A program made the translations under genes and the position numbers. A stretch of DNA of 39,865 bases from assembly GCA_030430995.1 (NCBI GenBank), contig JAUIKA010000002.1, positions 1-39,865 of the forward strand. Direction: 5' to 3'. Under the pieces are notes generated by a model. The model saw nothing but the letters and a program-made list of their open reading frames with translations. It did no database searches and was not told where the DNA came from. The DNA comes from Alphaproteobacteria bacterium (GTDB lineage: Bacteria > Pseudomonadota > Alphaproteobacteria > Rickettsiales > Rickettsiaceae). Below, piece by piece: positions 10,028-19,806 of the stretch; the stretch's first letter is position 1, and each line of letters starts with the position of its first letter.

Positions 10028-12646
10028 GTGCTAATGTATTTTAAAAAATTACGACAGTTCAATATTCTATCTCAAAAATATAATAATACACTATTAAATT
10101 TACTTATTAGCATATTATTTTTAGTACTTGTGGGATGTTCGTCAGAAGAATGTATATCAGCTGATGATTTCGGCGCTGAAACAGTCACTGTAAAACTACC
10201 AAGTAAAAAAAAGATACAAGACCTAGGAAATAACTATCAAGTAGCAGGATGGATAGACAGTGGGTTATATTTAAATGCAAAGCCATTAGTAATAACTGTG
10301 GATAATTTTGATAGGCAAATAGCAACAGAAGAAAATAATTACTCTGGTGTATGCACAGCTGCATTAAACAATGATATAAATAGTAGGGGAGCTGGCATGC
10401 CAAGAATTTGCATAGCATACCCAGAATGCAAATTTAAATATGAACCAGAAAAAGTACAGAATTTTCCATGCATATTAACAAAAGGGAAAGGCCTATATGC
10501 ATATGCAGCATATAAAAATGCTACAAACCCCAATTTTAACATCTCAACGCAACAGAAGCCAAACCAAGGGATAGCATTTCATATAGGCTATATGGAAAAT
10601 TCTGGTTTATATGGAATAGGCTCAAACCAAAAATTGGAAGAATACGGAGGCGGAAGTTTTAAATATTACGATTATTACCAAGATAACAGTAAAGATAAAT
10701 ATTTAGACGGGAAACTATATTTTAAAATCTTAGATAATTACTACTCTAATGATGTAGGACAATACAATATTAGAATAAGGTCTGGAATAAAAAAAGAATC
10801 CACAGATATAGTGGCAGAACTTACTAAATCAGTAAAAGATGTTTTATTTGGCAATAGCAAAGATAGCGTTAATAGTGAATATTCAGGAGTGGTAGTAAGT
10901 CTATATAAATCAATTGCTAATAACAGCATTTTTCATAGAATATTGACCATATTATTAACTCTATATATCTCTATAATAGGTATTTCCTATCTTATGGGCA
11001 TGTCTAAGCTTAATCATATAGAACTTGTTATACATATATTTAAAATAGGCATTATAGTTACCCTATTTAAAAAAGACTCCTGGAATTTTTTCTATAAATA
11101 CTTATTTATGCTCTTTATAGATGGCCCAACAGAAATTATATCATGGGTCAATGAAGCAGCAAATGCAGGGCCAGGCTCCGGTGATATATTACAACTTATG
11201 ATGTCTTATGCAACTCTCTCTAAGCTTATGTCTATGCTGTTCTATGAATGGTCAGGTATATTCTATATATTAGCATATTTCGCTATATTCATATTTTTAC
11301 TTATAGTAATTATTAACGCAACCGTTATATATCTCACCGCTCTTATAATGCTTTCTATAATAATAATTACCACGCCTATATTCCTTACATGCATGTTATT
11401 TGGTATTACAAAACAATATTTTGATAATTGGCTCAGGATGTTAATATCATATGCTCTGCAACCCATAATATTATTCACCGGAATAGCTTTTATATCTTTC
11501 TTTGTACGGGATAATATATATAAAACTCTTGGTTTTGGCATATGTAAAAAATATTTCCCTGACTATATAAAAATAAACAACCTATTTAATTTAAAAGAAA
11601 AACCACCTTCATCTATAATATATTGGTGGTTTCCATACCCTAAGTACACGAATCTATCTAATAAAATGGAGGAAATGCTGGTACCCGGAACGTCATATAA
11701 TACTGGTGATGTAAATGAAGCAGGTAAAGATATATGCAAACCAAAAAAAGAATATAGTAAAATAACTAATTTATATACGCTTACATTAGAACCTGCATAT
11801 AGCTTTAAGGCTAAGAGATATCCTGAATTTCCATTTCTAGACCCAAATATAGAGTCAGATTGCAATATGCTAAAGAATTTTTTTGCAGGGCAATATTCCT
11901 CAATAGAGTCATTATTCATGCTATTAGTTTTAGTATATTTGCTACATAAATTTAATGGTACTGCGGTATCACTAGCTAGCCTTTTAGCTGGCACGTCTGG
12001 CAGCTCATTTAGCCTCACAGCTGCCGGTGAATCCACACCTATAGAAGACTTAGAAAATGCATATTCAGGCTATATCAAAAAAGGTATTTATACAGCAGGA
12101 AAAATAGTGGGAAGTAGCGCCCTTAGAGGTACAATATCATCTTCTAAATATATATATAATAAATATAATACTACTACAACTAAAGAAGAGGAGTTTAAAT
12201 TGGAAGATAGAAATCAGAATACTTCCTTCCTGCATCCACCAATAACAGAAAAAGAGGTGCTACAAAAAATGAAAGAAAAACATAATATAGATCAAAAAGA
12301 TATTAACCAAGATGCAGACTTGCAGCATGCGGATCTGATGAGGAAGATAGCTAAAGATGCTGGCGTGGAGAAATCAGATTTTCGACTATTAGAAGATATG
12401 AAAAATGCAGAAACTTCAGAGCAGTTATTAGAACATCTTGCTAAAGCTAAATATGAGAAAAGCTTCTCTGAACTTGCAGACGCAGAAAAACAAAACATTA
12501 GTGATGCTATGAAACCTAAGGAAGGTGAAAAAAGCTTCACTGAAAGCAAAGAAGCTTACTCAAAATTACAAGATTTTAAAAAGAAATATGATGCAGAGAA
12601 AACTCAGATATTAGAAGATAAATTGAAAAAAGATTTACCTGAGTAG
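10022..12646 (+). CDS. virB6: Type IV secretion system protein VirB6 (TrbL/VirB6 family) with lipobox and charged C-terminal extension
   Basis: 874 aa; lipobox-like LVGCSS, polytopic core (ILTILLTLYISIIGISYLMGMSKLNHIELVIHIFKIGIIVTLF...WNFFYKYLFMLFIDGPTEIISWV) characteristic of Rickettsiales VirB6-like proteins; hydrophilic 200-aa tail. Confidence 0.85.
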   Translation: MQVLMYFKKLRQFNILSQKYNNTLLNLLISILFLVLVGCSSEECISADDFGAETVTVKLPSKKKIQDLGNNYQVAGWIDSGLYLNAKPLVITVDNFDRQIATEENNYSGVCTAALNNDINSRGAGMPRICIAYPECKFKYEPEKVQNFPCILTKGKGLYAYAAYKNATNPNFNISTQQKPNQGIAFHIGYMENSGLYGIGSNQKLEEYGGGSFKYYDYYQDNSKDKYLDGKLYFKILDNYYSNDVGQYNIRIRSGIKKESTDIVAELTKSVKDVLFGNSKDSVNSEYSGVVVSLYKSIANNSIFHRILTILLTLYISIIGISYLMGMSKLNHIELVIHIFKIGIIVTLFKKDSWNFFYKYLFMLFIDGPTEIISWVNEAANAGPGSGDILQLMMSYATLSKLMSMLFYEWSGIFYILAYFAIFIFLLIVIINATVIYLTALIMLSIIIITTPIFLTCMLFGITKQYFDNWLRMLISYALQPIILFTGIAFISFFVRDNIYKTLGFGICKKYFPDYIKINNLFNLKEKPPSSIIYWWFPYPKYTNLSNKMEEMLVPGTSYNTGDVNEAGKDICKPKKEYSKITNLYTLTLEPAYSFKAKRYPEFPFLDPNIESDCNMLKNFFAGQYSSIESLFMLLVLVYLLHKFNGTAVSLASLLAGTSGSSFSLTAAGESTPIEDLENAYSGYIKKGIYTAGKIVGSSALRGTISSSKYIYNKYNTTTTKEEEFKLEDRNQNTSFLHPPITEKEVLQKMKEKHNIDQKDINQDADLQHADLMRKIAKDAGVEKSDFRLLEDMKNAETSEQLLEHLAKAKYEKSFSELADAEKQNISDAMKPKEGEKSFTESKEAYSKLQDFKKKYDAEKTQILEDKLKKDLPE

Positions 12647-12755
12647 TAAAGGAGTATTTGCAAAACTTAAATAGCTCAGAAAACAACTTGATGCAAAAAA
12701 ACCTTAAAAGATAAGTTGCCTTAACTTTTCCTTTTAGGATGAAAAATGGCTAGAT

Positions 12756-12783
12756 AGGCTATACCCTTGATATAGCCTTTTCA
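12756..12783 (+). terminator. Rho-independent terminator downstream of virB6
   Basis: Perfect 8-bp inverted repeat AGGCTATA (12756-12763) / TATAGCCT (12771-12778) with 7-nt loop CCCTTGA, followed by TTTTC. Confidence 0.65.
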
Positions 12784-12891
12784 TAATATATATCTCTACA
12801 TATCATACACAAACAAGACCCAAAAAAGGAAAATCAACCCTTCATAACATTGGCAACTAATTTGAACAAAGATATATTTATAATTCCCTAT

Positions 12892-13755
12892 TTACCTTGA
12901 GTTAGAAATACCCTTATTATTTTTTTTCTTTGCAACATTGTTAGATTTTGCCGTAGCTTCTTCTGCAGTCAAGCCACTTTTAGAAGCAATCTTTGCTATA
13001 TCAGAGAGTTTATTATCTAGAAGGTCTTCCAACTTATGAGTTTTCTCTACTAATCCTATGTTATGTAAAAATGCTTTAACATAACCTTTACATTGGTCTG
13101 TAAAGCTTAACTTGCCTGCTTCTCTTGCAGATTTCCTTATTAAAGAATCCATCTCTTTTACAACATTGCTATCTTTTACATCTATATCTTTACCTATAAT
13201 ATCTATTAAACCTTTTCTAGTTTTTTCTATATCTACAGAATGTTCAGCTTCATATACTGAGCTTTTTAGGAATTTATATACTGATTCTTGTAACTTTTTT
13301 ACTTTTGAGTTTTCTACTTCTTTAGCATCATTTGCATCACGCCTTACCTCTACCGCCGGTTTACAAAATTTTTCTTCTATCCCTTTTATCATTTCTATAA
13401 TGGGTGATTGCTTCTGCTGCGTCTTATTCTTATTATTACTACGAAATGAATCATCCAGATCATCAAGCTGAGTAACATTCTTTTTACTCTCTTCCTTATC
13501 AATAGATTCCCACGTATTTACTAAATCAGTAAATTTTTTACCTTCCCCTGCTTTTACGAGCTGTGATGCAAGATCAGTAACATCCTTTATTAATGAATCA
13601 TTTATTGAGGGAGCAGATTTCTTATCCTTACGCATATAATACGTATCTATATTTATCCTTACTAAAGAGTCAACATTACCCATCAAGTTTTCTCTTTTCT
13701 TTCTATCATCTTCTGCTATGGTATCTGTAACCTCTTCAAATTTAATATCTTTCAT
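12892..13755 (-). CDS. Hypothetical charged, helix-rich cytosolic-type protein
   Basis: 287 aa ORF with good SD (AGAGGTAATT-ATG); no recognisable domain. Confidence 0.7.
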   Translation of the reverse strand: MKDIKFEEVTDTIAEDDRKKRENLMGNVDSLVRINIDTYYMRKDKKSAPSINDSLIKDVTDLASQLVKAGEGKKFTDLVNTWESIDKEESKKNVTQLDDLDDSFRSNNKNKTQQKQSPIIEMIKGIEEKFCKPAVEVRRDANDAKEVENSKVKKLQESVYKFLKSSVYEAEHSVDIEKTRKGLIDIIGKDIDVKDSNVVKEMDSLIRKSAREAGKLSFTDQCKGYVKAFLHNIGLVEKTHKLEDLLDNKLSDIAKIASKSGLTAEEATAKSNNVAKKKNNKGISNSR

Positions 13756-13803
13756 AATTACCTCTACTTACTATAATTAATTCTCACTATTTTGTAACCC
13801 AAC

Positions 13804-14022
13804 CTACTCATTTCTTGCAGAATGCTTTGAAGATGTAGGCGGCAAATATATATCTTCCGTATTATCATTAGAAAATTGTTCTAAAATAGCTGTATATTGT
13901 TTTTCTGAATAAAATATTTTTACCGGGACCCACCCCATAGAGATATTTTCTTGAATAATATTAATACTAATAGGAGAAGTATTAAAAGAAATGATTTTTT
14001 GTTTGTTGTTATTCATATTCAT
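13804..14022 (-). CDS. Small hypothetical protein (72 aa)
   Basis: ORF upstream of and co-oriented with 12892..13755; weak ribosome-binding context. Confidence 0.4.
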   Translation of the reverse strand: MNMNNNKQKIISFNTSPISINIIQENISMGWVPVKIFYSEKQYTAILEQFSNDNTEDIYLPPTSSKHSARNE

Positions 14023-14333
14023 TTTATTTATATTGCTTAATAGTATAATAGCATATATTAATTATAATTAGCAAATTATATAGAAATAAATTTATATAAT
14101 GTTAATTCTGCATTCCTAAACACAAATATTGGTTTGTATACCCACCTCTATTATAACGTTACAGCAAGGCCAATAATGTCTATTGGAGGAATTATATAAA
14201 AATTTCAATGCAATGCAAGCGTTTTATTAAAAACTATGGCTATTTAATGCGTTTATTATACAAAAAGAAAAATAATTACTGGCATTTATATACATATAAT
14301 ATTATAATTCCCATGTGAATAAAATTATACTTA

Positions 14334-15572
14334 ATGTTAGGAATAAAAAATATTTCCGTATGGACAACTTGGCTTGTAATAACATTCTTTTATGTATTTC
14401 AATATGTATTAAGAGTATTACCCAGCAATATTATCAATGATTTTTTTGAAAATTTTCAAATCCAAGCTACAGATATAGGCATATTCTCTAGCGTATATTA
14501 CTTCGGATACGCAGGTATACATATACCTCTTGGAATATGGATTAATAAATATGGAACTAAAAATGTTATATCCCTCAGTGCATTAATAAGCAGCTTGGGT
14601 ATTCTACCACTAATATTCACAAACAGTTGGATATTAGTGGTAGTAGGAAGATTATTTGTAGGAGCAGGCTCAGCAGGGGCAGCGCTTGGTCTTTTCACTA
14701 TTGTTAGCACTGAATTTCCTAAAAAATATTTTGCAACTATAATAGGCATATCTGTTACGATAGGGCTTATAGGGGCCGTATTTGCAGGAGCACCTATGTG
14801 CAGCCTGATGAAAATAATAGGCTGGAAAAAAACCCTTATTTGGGTTTTTGTAGCAGGAGGAATACTGTCATTATTGATATATATCTCAGCTCCAAAACAT
14901 GAAGCAAATAAAACTAGCATATCTACAAAAGATGGGTTAAAGCTACTTGTCTCTAACAAAAAAATTATTCTAATCTCTGTAGCAGGGGGGCTGCTTCTTG
15001 GGACATTAGAAGGGTTTTCTGACGCATGGGGAGTTGAATTTTTCCGAGCAGTATATCAATACTCTCATGTTAAAGCAGCATCTATACCACAAACTGTATA
15101 TATAGGGATGATATTTGGCCTACTTATACTGCCTATATTAGCAGAAAAAATAAAATCATATTTTAATGCTATTATGATATGCGCAGCAGTAATTTCTGCA
15201 TCTTTCTTTGTTATACTATATCTTAATTGTAGCTATATACATCTGCAAATATTGATCTTTATACTTGGCTTTGTTAGCGCTTATCAAACCTTAATAATAT
15301 ATCTGAGTGCAAATAGCGTTCCTGAAGAATATAAATCATTATCTATGGCTTTTACTAATATGATAATGATGATATTTGGCACAATATTTCATGTATCTAT
15401 CTCTAAAGCTATGGATATATTTTGGAATGGAGAAATAGTGAATAATGCTCCTGTATATTCAAAACAAGTATATATATATGCTGTGCTGATAATACCTATA
15501 GCTAGCATAATAGCAATACCACTATTATATATAGCTAAAAAACAAAGGATAGCTAATAAACTGCGCAGGTAA
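14334..15572 (+). CDS. Major facilitator superfamily (MFS) transporter
   Basis: 412 aa, about 12 hydrophobic segments; GIWINKYGTKNVI loop and VVGRLFVGAGSAGA motif typical of MFS. Confidence 0.85.
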   Translation: MLGIKNISVWTTWLVITFFYVFQYVLRVLPSNIINDFFENFQIQATDIGIFSSVYYFGYAGIHIPLGIWINKYGTKNVISLSALISSLGILPLIFTNSWILVVVGRLFVGAGSAGAALGLFTIVSTEFPKKYFATIIGISVTIGLIGAVFAGAPMCSLMKIIGWKKTLIWVFVAGGILSLLIYISAPKHEANKTSISTKDGLKLLVSNKKIILISVAGGLLLGTLEGFSDAWGVEFFRAVYQYSHVKAASIPQTVYIGMIFGLLILPILAEKIKSYFNAIMICAAVISASFFVILYLNCSYIHLQILIFILGFVSAYQTLIIYLSANSVPEEYKSLSMAFTNMIMMIFGTIFHVSISKAMDIFWNGEIVNNAPVYSKQVYIYAVLIIPIASIIAIPLLYIAKKQRIANKLRR

Positions 15573-15648
15573 GCATAAAATATAACAATATAGATGATTT
15601 AATGTCTATATCTGATATTATAATAATGCAACCTATGAGTAATGCCAT

Positions 15649-16611
15649 ATGTCTATTAATAAAATTGCTAAATATAACTCTGATGGGCCTAGCTCATCAC
15701 CAAGCTATATAAACATTTTTACAGAACGACAAAAAAAGAAGAGGAACCAGCAAAGGGAGCAAGATTCTTTAGAATTTAGCCAGCAAGAACAAGAAGAAAA
15801 TGTTTTCTATGGCTCCAGAAACTATAAAACACATCCTAATAATACAGAATTGGTAAAAATTACTATAGCCAATAGTACTGAATCCGTAATAGCATATGTT
15901 GAGGAAGTATCACAAGGGTCTGTAACACTCAGTACAGATAACGCATTGATCTTTTTAAACACAGATTTTTTTCAATATGCACAAAATGAAACCATTAATA
16001 TAATTATATCAAAAATAGAACTTAATGAAATTGAATTAAAGCTTGAAGAGCTACTAGAAGAGATAAATACAAATACAGAGGTACAAAAAATAATCTCCAG
16101 CTTTAAAAACTCCACGTTAGAAGATGTAATAAAAATGATGTATGAAATTACTCCCAGCAGCATAAGTAACTTCTTTGCAGAATTAGAAAAAGATGAGAGT
16201 ACCAATATAACATCATGGCTTAATAACACCATAGATTCATTAAGCTCTGTAAAAAACAATTTCACGAATTTAGCAGAATCATATAAAAATCTATATGAAA
16301 TCTATAGAGTAGAAAATGGAATACCTCCTGAGTCTAAATATAAAATAGAAATAGATGACAATAGATCTATTACTATAGAAAATATCTCTCATGAAAGCTT
16401 CTCAAAAGTTTTTAGCCTTGATATAAATAATACTGGGAAAATAAAAATTATAGCTGAATTACTACCAAATAATAGTATAATTAATATTGATGTATATATT
16501 GATGAAATCATATATGACATCAATTTAAAAGAAGAAATTAATAAGATATTTTTAGAATGGATAAGTTTATTAAAAATAAGTGGAAGAATACATTTTGCAT
16601 CTTTGCTATAG
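15649..16611 (+). CDS. Hypothetical protein, 320 aa
   Basis: Long ORF with hydrophilic low-complexity N-terminus and structured C-terminus; no confident family. Confidence 0.65.
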   Translation: MSINKIAKYNSDGPSSSPSYINIFTERQKKKRNQQREQDSLEFSQQEQEENVFYGSRNYKTHPNNTELVKITIANSTESVIAYVEEVSQGSVTLSTDNALIFLNTDFFQYAQNETINIIISKIELNEIELKLEELLEEINTNTEVQKIISSFKNSTLEDVIKMMYEITPSSISNFFAELEKDESTNITSWLNNTIDSLSSVKNNFTNLAESYKNLYEIYRVENGIPPESKYKIEIDDNRSITIENISHESFSKVFSLDINNTGKIKIIAELLPNNSIINIDVYIDEIIYDINLKEEINKIFLEWISLLKISGRIHFASLL

Positions 16612-17186
16612 TATTGTTGCCATATGCAGGAGCGGCGAATATTAATATTAAAAACGCTATATGCCATCCTTCTAAAAAATACTATGACAATAATGAGCCA
16701 GCATCATTCCCAAGTAGTAACAACTTACTATCAAAAGTAGGAGAGGTAATAAACATAAGAGGTCGCTCAATAGCTATATATGGTAAAGTTTTTGATGCAG
16801 CATGCATTCCATTATCAAACGCAGAAGTATACATATGGCAAGTGGATAGCATAGGTAAATACCAATATATCCCACTGAGAAAGCAGCATGATAAACACCT
16901 ATTTAAAAGCAAGGCTACATCTACCTTTCAAGGGGCGGGTACAACTTTCACCAATAATAATGGAGAATTCTTTTTTATAACATTATATCCAGCTAAAATT
17001 AAGGGCGAAAAATCTCCTTATGTAAATATAAGGGTTACATATCAAGACAAAGAACCATTCCAAACAAAATTATTTTTTAACAAAAATATACGGCCAGTAA
17101 GCAAAGTTGAAAGCTTAAATTTAACTGCAGAGTCTATATATAAGTTTTATATAACCTTGCCTGTAATTCAAGATTATAAAATGTAA
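16557..17186 (+). CDS. Intradiol ring-cleavage dioxygenase-like secreted protein, probably non-catalytic
   Basis: 209 aa; signal peptide (FCIFAIVLLPYAGAA); GKVFDAACIPLSNAEVYIWQVDSIGKYQY and NNGEFFFITLYPAKI...SPYVNIRVTYQDKEPFQTKLFF align with PF00775-like blocks. Confidence 0.7.
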   Translation: MDKFIKNKWKNTFCIFAIVLLPYAGAANINIKNAICHPSKKYYDNNEPASFPSSNNLLSKVGEVINIRGRSIAIYGKVFDAACIPLSNAEVYIWQVDSIGKYQYIPLRKQHDKHLFKSKATSTFQGAGTTFTNNNGEFFFITLYPAKIKGEKSPYVNIRVTYQDKEPFQTKLFFNKNIRPVSKVESLNLTAESIYKFYITLPVIQDYKM

Positions 17187-17194
17187 GATATTCT

Positions 17195-17633
17195 TTTGGA
17201 TATTGTATTAATGCTGCTTTACAGAATACTACAGATAAAGAAGAGAATATAAAATATTTAGATTTAGCTATTGAGCATAGCTCTATAGCTTTAAATGCAA
17301 TAAATTTGAAAGTTCATGTTATTCAACATCTAGACCGTAATGAGGAAGCAATAAAGGATTATTATAAGGCTAATCGTTAACAGAGCTATACAATAAGGAT
17401 AAGGCATTAGAGGCTTTTAGTAATGCTATTGAACTGGGTGGTACTAAGGGTGTTGGATTTGATTGCATGGCTTGGTGTTACAAAGCCCTTACTCTATTAG
17501 ATCTAGGACCCCAACGCTCAGGATAAGGATGAGCATCTGGGCCATGAATATAGCCCAAAAGCTGAGACGCAAGAGACAGTTGCTAGGGTAGATGTCGATA
17601 CCTCTGTTGCTGGAGCAGATGCTCCTGAATAGG
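17195..17633 (+). pseudogene. Decayed TPR-repeat-like gene, several frameshifts
   Basis: Hand translation: 17195-17380 FGYCINAALQNTTDKEENIKYLDLAIEHSSIALNAINLKVHVIQHLDRNEEAIKDYYKANR*; 17383-17526 (frame shifted) ELYNKDKALEAFSNAIELGGTKGVGFDCMAWCYKALTLLDLGPQRSG*; 17519 onward QDKDEHLGHEYSPKAETQETV..., then a further shift to ARVDVDTSVAGADAPE* ending at 17633. Confidence 0.65.
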
Positions 17634-17721
17634 ATGGGGGCTAGGTTATTATGTGATTTTGTAGATATAAAAAGAAAAAATATATTTTACCAAAGGCTAT
17701 AGTGAAGGTTATACAACTAGT

Positions 17722-18273
17722 TTATAAGTAACTCTTCACTATACATCTGAGAACATTATACGCCTTGTTTAAATCTTCATTCACTATATAATGCATATAA
17801 TTTTTTGCATATTGCAGCTCTTTTTTTACTAAAGAAATTCTATTTTCTATATCTGATTCTTTATCCCCTCTTTTAATAAATCTAGCTTTTAAATCTCTGA
17901 TAGATGGAGGAAGTATATACATATTAATAGCTATATCTTTGAAACACTTCATTATATATGCAGCCCCTTCAAACTCTACTACCACTACTAAGCTTATGCC
18001 TTTTGATAACTTCTTTTCTATATAGCTTTTAGATGTACCATAATAATTACCATATATATTTATATATTCAACGAAGTCATTATTCTGTTTCATCAACATA
18101 AACTTCTGCTGAGAAATAAAATTATAATCAATGGTATCCTTCTCCCCTTCCCTAATATGGCGCGTAGTATATGAAACATTGTTTTCTACATCAGAAAACT
18201 CATTAGCAACCATTTTAGCAAGGGTAGTCTTACCTACAGCAGATGGGCCAGAGATGACAAATATTTTAGGCAT
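17722..18273 (-). CDS. gmk: Guanylate kinase
   Basis: 183 aa; P-loop ISGPSAVGKTTL, VSYTTRHIREGEKDTIDYNFIS, GNYYGTSK. Confidence 0.93.
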   Translation of the reverse strand: MPKIFVISGPSAVGKTTLAKMVANEFSDVENNVSYTTRHIREGEKDTIDYNFISQQKFMLMKQNNDFVEYINIYGNYYGTSKSYIEKKLSKGISLVVVVEFEGAAYIMKCFKDIAINMYILPPSIRDLKARFIKRGDKESDIENRISLVKKELQYAKNYMHYIVNEDLNKAYNVLRCIVKSYL

Positions 18274-18276
18274 ATA

Positions 18277-19755
18277 TTAATCTTCCACTGAAAGTTTTGA
18301 ATATTCTTTATCTATAGAGTTTATAGCTAAAATCCATAATATAACAACAGCTGAAAAAAATAGGAATAATAGCCAGCTTATAGAATGATATGTAGCATAA
18401 GGAAAAACAGTGAAAACAAACACCTGAAGAAGCCCGCTAAGAGACTTGCCAAATTTAGAACTAAGTATATCTACAGCGGCCTTACCCTTTGTTTTTAGCT
18501 CTTGATCTAAGGGTATATATAACATTTCTTTTGCACTGTCCCATATAGCATATTTCATACCTTTAGATAAAACATTCTGCACTGTGCCTACAGCCAATGC
18601 CAACATTACAGATGAATAAGGTAATAAATAATAACTACTTTGCTTTTTCATCACTAAAGCAAAAAAACCAACACCTGTAATAAGAATTACTACCGGGGTG
18701 AGCAAAGCACTTAATTTCCAGCTACTAGACCTGCGCATTATATTATTGCCTAATATAGTGAATATTAATATAGCAACCCCGGTCCATGCTATATATCTAC
18801 TATTAAAGTCCATAAAGCCTTCTACGGATGGATACACCTGTTTTATCTGGTCTTTCCATACAGACTCTATAAGGTTCATAGTAAAACCAAAAGCAGCTGT
18901 ACAAATTAGTATCAACCACAGATATTTAGATGTAGAAATATATTTTAAACTCTGTTTTATATTTAACTTTGTTTTATCTTTATGTGTAATATATATATTA
19001 TCTTGTGAAGAAATATTCTTTATAGAAAAATATACCAAATAATTCGCTAAAACAGAAAAAATTACAAATATTACTATAGCTATTTGTATGCTTCTTTCTC
19101 CATGAATATTGCTGCTGGGCAGAAGCTTTCTAAGAAAGCTATCGCTAGATGTAATGTCAGACATTAAGCTACCTGCAAATATCAGCGCTGAATTACCAAA
19201 TAAAGCAAAGATAGTATAAAGCCTTTTTGCATCTTTAGATTTAGTAAGTGAATTAATAAACTGCCAGCATAAAAGAGAAAAGAATATATTCGGCCATAGC
19301 TCTGAAAGCACATAAAATAGCACATGAGACCAATTTGCAATAATAGCTATATACCATTTTAAATTTGGTATAGATTTTACTAATCCACAACAAAAGTTAG
19401 CAGATGGATGGAAATAACTTATATTTGGGTAAAGAAAAAACGCATATATTACGAATACAATGGAGAAAAAAGAGGAAATAATTACATATAACTTTAGAAA
19501 AGAGAAATTATTTACTAAATTTGCATATATGATTATAAAAATTGCAGCGGCCGGAGTTACAAAATATAACTTAGTAAAGCTTGCAGCCTCAACGCTTACG
19601 TTTGGGATAAGTATACTATCTTTTAAAATTCTAAGCACACTCTGATTAAAGAGAGTACAAAACATGAAAGCAGATAAAGCAAAAACTTTTAAATGCTCCT
19701 CTTTCTTTACTGGCCATAACCAGTCTTTAAGAACAGTTATATATTTATTATGCAT
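18277..19755 (-). CDS. tlc: ATP/ADP translocase (Tlc/NTT nucleotide transporter family)
   Basis: 492 aa; N-terminus LWPVKKEEHLKVFALSAFMFCTLFNQSVLRILKDSILI characteristic of rickettsial/chlamydial Tlc; multi-TM. Confidence 0.93.
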   Translation of the reverse strand: MHNKYITVLKDWLWPVKKEEHLKVFALSAFMFCTLFNQSVLRILKDSILIPNVSVEAASFTKLYFVTPAAAIFIIIYANLVNNFSFLKLYVIISSFFSIVFVIYAFFLYPNISYFHPSANFCCGLVKSIPNLKWYIAIIANWSHVLFYVLSELWPNIFFSLLCWQFINSLTKSKDAKRLYTIFALFGNSALIFAGSLMSDITSSDSFLRKLLPSSNIHGERSIQIAIVIFVIFSVLANYLVYFSIKNISSQDNIYITHKDKTKLNIKQSLKYISTSKYLWLILICTAAFGFTMNLIESVWKDQIKQVYPSVEGFMDFNSRYIAWTGVAILIFTILGNNIMRRSSSWKLSALLTPVVILITGVGFFALVMKKQSSYYLLPYSSVMLALAVGTVQNVLSKGMKYAIWDSAKEMLYIPLDQELKTKGKAAVDILSSKFGKSLSGLLQVFVFTVFPYATYHSISWLLFLFFSAVVILWILAINSIDKEYSKLSVED

Positions 19756-19806
19756 ATACTTCTATTGAAGATGGTTGATGTTAGCATATAGCAATATATA
19801 GGTCAA

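Noticed and set aside
7764-10034. Plus-strand ORFs across 7764..10034
   Set aside because: Antisense to the AsmA-like gene, low-complexity, no start context.
14498-14959. Minus-strand 153-aa ORF
   Set aside because: Antisense to the MFS transporter gene.
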